64,000 nt of DNA from Echinometra lucunter (lineage: Eukaryota > Echinodermata > Echinoidea > Camarodonta > Echinometridae): the NCBI GenBank assembly GCA_029962745.1, contig CM057158.1, positions 15,925,173-15,989,172 of the forward strand, read 5' to 3'. Every line of letters starts with the position of its first letter. Positions within the stretch are counted from its first letter, which is position 1. Both the position numbers and the translations under genes were made by a program. Below, one piece after another: positions 35,101 through 42,770 of the stretch. The notes beneath the pieces are model-generated. The model had not been told where the DNA came from, did not search any database, and saw only the letters and a list, made by a program, of their open reading frames with translations.

Positions 35101-36486
35101 GAACAAATAATAAAATACATTAACTAAGTAGAGGATTGCCTAATAAAATAAGTTTTAAGAAGTGTTTTGAATAAGTCTATAGTGGAGGCCTCACGATTGT
35201 AGGTGGGAATATTCCAGAGTTTTGGGGTAAGGGATGAAAAGGCCCGATTACCACAACGGGTCATGGTACGGGGTCCAGGAGATAGTTGGAGATGGGCAAT
35301 AGAAGCAGAACGGAGACGTTGAGTTGCTGAAGATGATAAAATAACAATTTCAACATACTTCTTTAAGATCAGTTGACAGAAAATACGTAGGTCTACTCCT
35401 GGGCACTTATAAGTTATAGTTCCAAGGTGCACGTGCAGATCAAAATTTCACGGAAGTCGGAAGTAGGCCCACATCGACAGGAGGGGGAAAGGGTGCACAA
35501 ATTCTAGCCGATTACTTCACTTTTTGTTTAGCCATTCAAAGGATGGCCTCCTCTTGAAAGAAGAGAAGTTGATAACTCACAGTGATGTTAGACTTCGGTG
35601 GTTTTCAGATATTTCGTCCCAACCTTTTCCAATAGTAAAAAAAAATCAAGGATTGCTTTCAAAATTGTTAAATTGTTCTCACTGGCGCTGAAGATGTAAA
35701 GCCGTTCCTATGCGTCTTGATTGAAGTTAATACCCCAGCTCATGAGTCTTTGTTTAATGAAGTATAGTACTTTTTGTATTAAAAGCGGGGAGTGGTATTG
35801 TTTGCGCATGTATGCTGTGAATAATTAAAACTTATTAGGTCTAGGCCTAGTATTACTTAATGAGCGAGTGAGCAAAAAAAATATAGAAGTTTTCTACTTC
35901 TGCGTGATCATTTGATGTATATATTATATCTTATTTGTCTATTTTTGGCTAAATATTCCATTCTTTCAACAGTAAGTTTGAAATACGGAACAAAACAGCG
36001 TCCCGGGGAGGGTCGTAAAGGACGCGGGACAACGGATCAAATACGGGACTGTCCCTTAAAATCCGGAACGTCTGGTCACCGTGCATTATATCTGTTTCGT
36101 TTGCTTTTCCTAATTCTGGAAGACAATGCGCCGATTTCATGATCATCATTTGGTGAAATTACAGATGTGTCAAATCATTTGGCTAGCTCTGGCCTCTGCA
36201 GAGCCGCAGTCATGGATGCGGGTGTCCACTGCCAGTCCACGGCCTCTTGCAAGCGCCGTAGCATGCTCGGGCCAAGCCCGGCAGGATGAAGGCTGACTGC
36301 ACTGCAGCGGGGTTTATTACACTCCACTCATTCGATTTTGATAAACATAAAATCAGATCACTATATTCCCCCTAACTATAAATCATACTACCCAGTAGAT
36401 AGCAAAGTAATTCAAGTTAAAATAATCGGTAAATGAATTTATATCCACTGTATCCTGAATAAAGAAAAATCGTGATTTTTTACCAT
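30136..36486 (-). CDS. DYNLRB: Dynein light chain roadblock-type, paralogue B (complete, 4 coding exons)
   Basis: Coding exons on the minus strand are 36486-36484 (ATG only), 31645-31570, 30792-30625 and 30182-30136 (stop TAG). The sizes (3, 76, 168 and 47 nt) and phases are identical to paralogue A, and the product is also 97 residues. Recognisable roadblock/LC7 segments are [66 protein letters not shown] and VIQNPSES. The family binds dynein intermediate chain as a dimer. It keeps Gly at the intron-2 split codon and Leu-Met-Gln in helix 2, closer to the vertebrate form than paralogue A. Intron 1 is ~4.8 kb and has collected several transposons. The ATG-only exon is inferred from the matching AAAACATG|GTAAAAA context in both genes. 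Confidence 0.92.
30907..31190 (-). mobile_element. tRNA-derived SINE with LINE-type 3' tail
   Basis: On the minus strand, box A TGGATCAGTGG (complement 31168-31178) and box B GGTTCGAATCC (complement 31124-31134) mark a tRNA-like head. A body follows with a conserved TTTGGCAAGACGTTTATCTA segment. The 3' end (complement of about 30912-30965) reads GCGCTTAGAAACATTTG and ends in (ATT)n. It lies in intron 2 of paralogue B. Confidence 0.8.
32136..32453. mobile_element. Poly-G type MITE, copy 3
   Basis: Bounded by GGTGTAAATCC (32136-32146) and GGATGTACACC (32443-32453), a perfect 10-of-11 inverted pair allowing one change. It contains a >30-base G run, the AAAATGATATTGCAATTAATC block, the CGCTCGCTTCGCTTGC core and AATTGATCATTCCCCC. 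It lies in intron 1 of paralogue B. Confidence 0.65.
32454..33079 (-). other. DYNLRB-B intron 1 sequence
   Basis: No exon, RNA or bounded repeat seen; ordinary AT-rich intron. Confidence 0.45.
33080..33715. mobile_element. 636-bp TIR element with ~60-bp or longer arms
   Basis: ATATGGAAGGTCATCCCTGC at the left is mirrored by GCAGGGATGGCCTTCCATAT at the right, and the match continues through AACGCCAGCTAGCTGACG and ATGCTCCAGCAACCT. TA lies at both edges and may be the target duplication. The centre is rich in CATACGTATGG-like palindromes. It is interrupted by the hAT-type insertion at 33403-33589. Confidence 0.7.
33403..33589. mobile_element. 187-bp hAT-type MITE nested in another element
   Basis: Starts CAGGGAAAAAATTA and ends TATTTTTTCCCTG, flanked by the perfect 8-bp duplication CTTAACAC at 33395-33402 and 33590-33597. 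CAGGG ends with 8-bp duplications are typical of hAT transposons. Confidence 0.85.
34603..36083. mobile_element. 1.48-kb hAT-type element, decayed
   Basis: The left end CAGGGTGACCAGATTTTCG and the right end GGAACGTCTGGTCACCGTG are inverted, with further sub-terminal matches (AAATACGGGAC and GTCCCTTAAAAT). The flanks CATTATAC (34595-34602) and CATTATAT (36084-36091) agree at seven of eight positions. No transposase frame is visible, and a LINE fragment (35013-35435) has inserted within it. Confidence 0.7.
35013..35435 (-). mobile_element. CR1/L2-like LINE 3' fragment
   Basis: The minus-strand frame 35432-35124 contains [16 protein letters not shown] and [11 protein letters not shown], the common C-terminal motif of CR1/L2-like reverse transcriptase ORFs. 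It is followed by a 3' UTR that ends GCGCTTAGAAATACTG and a short (ATT)n tail. It is 5'-truncated and sits inside the hAT-type element in intron 1 of paralogue B. Confidence 0.75.
36084..36483 (-). other. DYNLRB-B intron 1, proximal part
   Basis: Contains a GC-richer patch at about 36180-36305 of unknown nature (CTGCAGAGCCGCAG..., CCGGCAGGATGAAGGC). No coding frame supported. Confidence 0.4.
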
Positions 36487-36610
36487 GTTTTCTCTCTCTT
36501 CCTCGTATTTTCCTGTGGTTGCTACGTATCAGGTCACTGCTACTACGCATGCGTGCAAAACTACTGTACGTATCGAGAAAAATTGTATTGAGATCCATAA
36601 TCTTCGGTTG
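36487..36610 (-). promoter_or_regulatory. Putative promoter/5' UTR of DYNLRB paralogue B
   Basis: Upstream of the ATG-only exon. GTTGCTACG at 36518-36526 and the palindrome ACGCATGCGT at 36545-36554 echo the motifs of paralogue A in the same order and similar spacing. These fit RFX-like and NRF1-like sites, known regulators of ciliary and housekeeping genes, but binding is inferred. Confidence 0.45.
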
Positions 36611-36700
36611 GATCTCTTAGAAAAACAGTCATGCATGGGAGCCTGTCAATCATGCCCCAATTAATTATCCAATTTTGTCGGAAAATTTAAATACTAGTCT

Positions 36701-36702
<2 letters not shown>

Positions 36703-36731
<29 letters not shown>
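36703..36731. repeat. (TA)n microsatellite
   Basis: About 29 bases of alternating TA. Confidence 0.9.
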
Positions 36732-36735
<4 letters not shown>

Positions 36736-36779
36736 TGGCATACATTTTCAACATTTGATAGGGGCTAAGCAGGGGTGTA

Positions 36780-36930
36780 GTTAAAATATTTTGAATGGGG
36801 ATGGGGGCGGGGGGAGGGGAGGGAGGGGGTTGTAAGACCTAAATTTGCCGACAAATTTTTCGGTGGACCCCAAGTTTACCGACATTTATGCTGCATTCTA
36901 GATCTAATATATCCCCCCCCCCCCACACAG
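36780..36930. repeat. Poly-G repeat fragment
   Basis: A G-rich run at 36797-36830 is followed by GCCGACAAATTTTTCGGTGG and TATGCTGCATTCTA, as at 9420-9500, and a C run at 36915-36925. Confidence 0.6.
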
Positions 36931-36954
36931 AGGTATATATTGTAAATATATATT

Positions 36955-37135
36955 CATCTCTGACATTTCACCTCTGACGTTTTTACCACTGACATAATAT
37001 TACCTCTGACATTTTTACCACTGACATTTTAAACCTCTGACATTTTCCACCTCTGACATTTTTTCCTCTGACATTTTTACCTCTGACATTTTTACCTCTG
37101 ACATTTTACCACTGACATATTTTCATATACGACAT
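36955..37135. repeat. Minisatellite of CTCTGACATTTTTAC units
   Basis: About eleven degenerate copies of a 14-18-bp unit (A)CCTCTGACATTTTT. The repeat has no plausible coding sense. Confidence 0.85.
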
Positions 37136-37620
37136 TTTTACCTCTAATATTTTTACACCGAACCAGAAATTCATCTATTTTAGGTCAACTTGCCGCTAAA
37201 TTCCTGTATCACTAAGATTCTTCGAGTTGAAGTATATAACATTAGATAGAGAAACAAGATGCATACCGATTTTCTTTCTTAAGAATAGTAACCGGCAATG
37301 GTTAAAATGCGAACGATCGAGGGCTACCGGGTTTTTCTTCTTTCTTTCTTTTTCTTTCCCTTCTCTTTCTTTATTTCGTTTTCAATTTTCCTTTCTGTTT
37401 CTTCTTTCCTCTCCTTTCTCTTCCTTTTCTCCTTTTCCTTCTCTTCCCTCTTTCCTTTTACCTTAATTCCTTTCTTCTTTTGCCGACAGAGGTGCTGGGG
37501 GAAATTTCAGTGTGTGTGTGTGTGTGTTCGGGCACGGGGGATGTCTCAACCCCCCCCCCCCCCCTCCGCTGGAGACGGCCCTAGGGCTAACTAAGCATGA
37601 TGGCATAAACAAGAACAGCA
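37136..37620. repeat. Poly-G composite repeat fragment
   Basis: Repeats the order seen at 11570-12060: TTTAGGTCAACTTGCCGCT, then a TTCTTTCTTTCC pyrimidine tract, GCCGACAGAGG, a (GT)n tract and a C run at 37551-37564. Confidence 0.55.
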
Positions 37621-38236
37621 ACAAAAACAATTAAGATGAATGCGAATGCGTCTCCTGTATACGCCTCCACCTCCATCCATTTAAGACCATGGCTCAAACT
37701 GTTCTTGAAATACTGCGATAAAATAGTATGCAAATTGATCTTTGTGACCTTTGACCTACTAAACGCTTTGTCTCAGAGTGGTGATGCATACAGTGGAAAT
37801 TTAATGTAATGAGGTCCGTTGGACAGGGGCGGCGGAGCGTCTTTCAAAGTGGGGAGAGGGCACCAGCGACAAAGGGCACTTTGGGAAAAAAGGGGCGCTT
37901 ACAAAAGTTGAACACAGGCAAGGAAAATGTACCCTTACATTCTATTTAACACACTTTCAAGGGGCATTTCGACAACCGAACTATTTTTATCTTTACATGA
38001 AAATAACCAATTTGCAATTGTATACTGCTCTGTCTCACTCATTTGGGAGCGAGCGAAGCGAGCGAGCAAAAATGCTAAGTATTTTTGCTGAAAGCCATGG
38101 TATTTGCCGTATATTTAGAGTGACCTATAATGCAGAGGCGTCGATCCATTTTTCGGATTGGGGGGGGGGGCAAGACGACCAAGCGGAGATGAACCCACGG
38201 CTATATTTGTACACACACACACACACACCCTCACAC

Positions 38237-38289
<53 letters not shown>

Positions 38290-38590
38290 CTCACTGAATA
38301 TATATACTCACTGAATATTCATATCGACTTTTCAAGAACTATTTTGCGAAAAAATATCTTCCTTATTTTGCATCCTATTTTCACTGTTTTATTGTTTATT
38401 TTTCATTCATTTTTATTGAAATAAACTTCATCCTGCTGTGGACTTGGATTTTAATGGCACTTTTGCAGTATCTGTTGATCCAGAACGACAGGAATGTATG
38501 AGCAAAATGAGAAAATTCTCTGAAACTTTGAGTCCATTTCCACTGCAGTGTGTTCAGTTATGCTATTCTCGAGCAAGAGCAATTTAATTA
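37621..38590. other. Intergenic sequence with repeat fragments
   Basis: It contains a short GACCTTTGACCTAC fragment of the tandem-unit family near 37745, a GCGAGCGAAGCGAGCGAGC core near 38048, a G run at 38160-38170, (CA)n at 38210-38272 and (TA)n at 38273-38288. No gene recognised. Confidence 0.5.
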
Positions 38591-38598
38591 ATCATTAA

Positions 38599-38837
38599 AC
38601 TCTCTGAGTTGGCAACACTTTGCGAATTATGTAACACAATTCCGGTTTACAAACTGGCAATTTTTATCTTAAATTTGGCAATTTTCATGCTCAAAATCAA
38701 TGGATCCATGTTATATGCACTTTTTTTCTAACCTAAGGTAGGGGTGGAAAATAAAATGATTATTGCCAATTTGAGGAGCAAAAACCAATTGACCAATTAA
38801 CATAACTCTTGAGAAAACTCTTGAGCATTGCTATGGG
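38599..38837. mobile_element. Diverged relative of the TTAA-flanked element
   Basis: TTAA at 38595-38598 and 38838-38841, right end ATGGG, and an internal TTGCCAATTTGAGGAG block match the elements at 13244 and 42231. The left end is poorly conserved. Confidence 0.4.
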
Positions 38838-38869
38838 TTAAACAAGGCTAGAATGAAAAATTTCAGTAA

Positions 38870-39192
38870 TTACCTTTGACCTACGTACCCCCAAATCTAT
38901 AACAGCTTGTCTTCCAGTGGTGATGCACACTAGCACCAAGTTTGAAGTTCATACTCGAAATGGTTTTCAAGGTATTGTGCTAATGAGGAACATCTTAAAT
39001 TTCATAAATTGACTTATGTGACCTTTGACCTACAAACCCACAAAATGTACTCACACTGTCTTCCTGTGGTCATACATAGTAGCACCAAGTCTGAAGTTCA
39101 TACTTCAAACAATTCTTGAGACATTGCCGACAGATGAAAGGGCAACCCCAAAACACAATGCCTCCTGCACCACCTTTGGTGGGCGGAGGCTT
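38870..39192. repeat. Diverged fragment of the GACCTTTGACC tandem-unit element
   Basis: Two units with ACCTTTGACCTAC and CACCAAGTTTGAAGTTCATAC, ending in the terminal hairpin GCCTCCTGCACCACC / GGTGGGCGGAGGC at 39161-39192. Confidence 0.65.
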
Positions 39193-40740
39193 AGCAATAT
39201 ACAATAAGTTGAACATAATCTTCATATTTGGCAACAGAAAGCTTTGCTTTATTTTATTTCGTCACAGCTAGCTTATATAAACTTTATTTTCTAGAAATCT
39301 GATGAGCTGAATACAAAGTACAAATGATAATTATCAAATACATGTACTGTTACATAGCAGAATGTCATCTAATACTGAGTGCACAATTTCAGGTTATATC
39401 ACATACATATGAACATATATAACTCTCATAAATCTTTTATATGCTGAACAAAATATACACATAAATCTTTCATGAAAATACAAAAATACAAAATTCACTA
39501 AATGCATGATCAATCATCTTAACTAGTGTTTGACACATGAATATCAAAGGCCTACAAAGAATACGTTCTGGCTTATTTCAGGACCTTCTGAATGACAAAT
39601 CTTGACAAATTCAAAGCATTAAATACAAAATTATAAATCATAAAGAAATGATATTATCCGGTAATATTTTCTAAGTATCCACACTGGAAGACATAGAATC
39701 TTAGAAAAAAAACACACACACAAAAAAAAGCCAATAGCTTTTGCTTTACAAGCACAGTAACTTCACAAAGAAAAACATCGAAATTAAAATCTTTTGAACT
39801 CCCAAATCCAGGGAACAGATCACTCAATTTCCATTTTTCAGGTACGCAATAATACCCAGTAGAGGCAAAATATTACAAAAGGTTAGTTCTTCAAGAGAGA
39901 TGTTTTTGAATATCCATGTGATTACTTTACCAGGAAACAACTGATTCTGGTCCAAGAGTTGGCATTCAAGGCACATTCGACACCATTCGAGGCATTACAT
40001 TACCTGTGGTACTACACAAGCATTTTAACCCAAATAATACACGGTACATTCATCTATCCTTGTCTAGCTGAGCATTTTAGTAAACTAGGGTGAATTTTTA
40101 CTGTTTACATCTTTTCTTCCGTTAAGGTATTCTTTTTCATATATGGAGCATATATGGAGCATATATGGAGTATCTATGGAGGACAACACACACACACACA
40201 CACAAAATGGAAATGATTTTTATTTCAGCTCACCGGATAATAACCAATATTGCTGCATATATTTTCAAACATTTTCAAAGTACATGTACTGGTAAGTTAG
40301 CTTCTAGGTGCACTTTCATAGGGTAGACAATGAAGGCTTATGAGATGAATGAAAATAAAAAATGAAAAATGATAACTGTGACTGGGCTGGATATTCTATT
40401 TTTCAATGCGGAAAGAACACTAAATGCGTAAAAAAAAATCCCCAACTTCGAACCACTGACCTAATTAGAAGGCATCATGTAAAAGCACAATTAAGCTGTA
40501 TGTGAACATATACAATGGACTTTCAGATGGGACTGGTACATGGTTAGGTCAAACATACAAAGAAACAGTAAAAAAATTTGAAGATTCTTTCCGATATCAA
40601 GAATGAATTTCAATGTGAAATCAGGGAAGGAATATGAGATTACCTGGCCCCTGTCCATTCTATGTATCAACATTATAATATGGCCTATAACCTGCACCAA
40701 GTAGTGCTGAGTTAGCATGAAAACTTGATGAGTGATCTGG
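39193..40740. other. Intergenic, nothing recognised
   Basis: AT-rich with a threefold GCATATATGGA repeat near 40145-40170 and a (CA)n tract at 40187-40203. No gene or well-bounded repeat. Confidence 0.5.
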
Positions 40741-40747
40741 CTAGTTT

Positions 40748-40985
40748 ATAACAATAATAATAATAATATTTCTATAGCGCTCTTACGAACTACAAGTTGT
40801 TTCACAGCGCTTCACATAGGCGTAAGAGTAAGAATAATTTAAAATAAGCATTGATTTGGTTACTGTTTGAAGAGTAGAGTTTTGAGATGTTTCTTGAAAA
40901 CCTCCCAGGAAGGGGATAACGAATAAATCTTGGAAGATCATTCCAGAGTCTAGTTTGTGTCCAATACAACATAACACATCACTGA
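40748..40985 (-). mobile_element. LINE 3' fragment with frameshifts
   Basis: Minus-strand translation in two frames gives TRLWNDLPRFIR and then HLKTLLF-like sequence typical of reverse transcriptase C-termini. A GAGCGCTATAGAAATA(TTA)n tail (complement near 40750-40785) follows. Indels break the frame. Confidence 0.5.
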
Positions 40986-41580
40986 ATATACTGCAGCAAT
41001 ATGCAATTTAAGATTTCATAGAGCACATGCACATTATGCATTGGCTCAATCTGAAAAAGTACATTTTTTCAAACAAAGAGCTGTATAACGGCATTCCTCA
41101 TCTGTGCATCCCTGGTTAAAGGGGGTACCCAATGCTGAAACAATGTTAGTTCATTTAAAAGAGCATGATTTTATTAGCAGAAAATCATCTGCCTAAAGTT
41201 TTTTAAAAAGTTGTGTTGCCAAGGAAACCCCCAAATGTGGTAAGATTTCAGGATATTTTTGACCCCTCAGCTGTGACCCAGTTTCAACTGGGTACCCACT
41301 TGTACCTTGTACCTTGTCGCGCACTTCTAGCAAAATGCGCGCAAGGTATAATACATATTGTACAGTCTAGCACGCAGCACAACTGCAATGCGCGAAGCTG
41401 GGTACCCACTTTGACGTCATACCTCATACTCAAATTTTTTGGTCAGCTCTTGACTTTTTACGAGAAAATTAGCCAAAATGCATTGATTTCGATTGAAAAT
41501 CATATTTTTAATGTTATTCTTCTTATAATTCTATTCTCCATCATATATCAAAAAAAAATTTACCATTGTGCAATCACTTG

Positions 41581-42092
41581 AAGTTATTGCGAGAACAAGC
41601 CATTTTTATGCATATAATGACCTCTATGACCTTTGACCTCAAAATCTAATCAGATCATCGTCCCTCCCATATGCATACATGAACCAAGTTTGAAGCCGAT
41701 CCGTCCAATGGTTCTTAAGTTATTGCAAGAACGAGCCATTTTTATGTATATGACCTCTATGACCTTTGACCTTGTGACCTCAAAATCTAATCAGATCATC
41801 ATCCCTCCCATATGCTTACATGAGCCAAGTTTGAAGTTGATCCTTAAAATAGTTAAGTTATTGCGAGAACGGGCCATTTTTATGTATGTAATGACCTCTA
41901 TGACCTTTGACCTTGTGACCTCAAAATCTAATCAGATCATCATCCCTCCCATATATGCATGCATGAACCAAGTTTGAAGTTGATTCGTCAAATGGTTCTC
42001 AAGATATCTCGAGAACAAAAACGGGACGGACAGACGTACGGACGGACGAAAGCAAATGCATCTGGCACCCACCTTTGGTGAGCGGAGGCATA
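41581..42092. mobile_element. Second copy of the ~149-bp tandem-unit element
   Basis: About 3.5 units with GACCTCTATGACCTTTGACC, CCCATATGCATACATGA and TTGCGAGAACG, ending in (GGAC)n-like sequence and a terminal hairpin with GGTGAGCGGAGGCAT. The reading frame across 41633-41977 is just the repeat translated. Confidence 0.7.
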
Positions 42093-42230
42093 AAAAAAGC
42101 TGAGGCAAGAGGCAAATTTCTTGCCTCCTGGAGGTAAAAAGCTGTGGACCACTCAACTTCTTAAAAAGGTTAGCACAAAATATGATGTCATGAGCCTGTC
42201 TGCGCAACTTTTGACATTTCTTCAATTTAA

Positions 42231-42642
42231 GCATTGATGCGTGACAGGAATTATTTAAAGCCTAATTTGATCAGCTTTTATTCTTCAAATTGGCAACACC
42301 AACATTTTTATTTTATTGCTACATTTTTCTTATAAAACGTCATGTATTTGAAATGAACATAAATTGACAGAAATTATGATTAGAAGTCAAAAAGTTGCCA
42401 ATTTGCAGGGGAAAACAGTGATTCTAAACTTTCTATCACATTGCCAATTTAAGGATTTTAATGCTTATTTTCCTTTAAAAATTTTTCAGCATCAAACAAT
42501 GAATATTAACGCAACCAAAATGGGCACAGTTTGTGTAGAATTTTTTGCTCTTTCTGCTCATGTATTTGGTATGATTTTTAGGGCTCTGCATCAAAAGTTA
42601 TTAGACCAAACCACAAAATGTGGACCCTCTGTCACAAATGGG
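42231..42642. mobile_element. piggyBac-type non-autonomous element, copy 2
   Basis: 412 bp flanked by TTAA at 42227-42230 and 42643-42646, in inverse orientation to the 13244 copy. The right end CTGTCACAAATGGG is intact; the left end is diverged (GCATTGATGCGTGACAG). On the minus strand it holds AATAAA at 42282-42277 and more between 42301 and 42320, about 0.5 kb beyond the SHCBP1 stop codon. Confidence 0.7.
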
Positions 42643-42770
42643 TTAAAGCGCATTCATTAACATAAATGGTATGGTTTGCCATGCCATATCTGAATACTAA
42701 AAATGTGTTGGGGGATTGTCGCGTCATATCTGAACAAGCCTTTACGTACTTCTAAAATGACGGATTTTTA

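Noticed and set aside
41633..41977. 114-codon frame with repeated SNQIIVPPICIHEPS-like blocks
   Set aside because: The protein repeat is simply the ~149-bp DNA tandem unit read through; the unit family is non-coding elsewhere.
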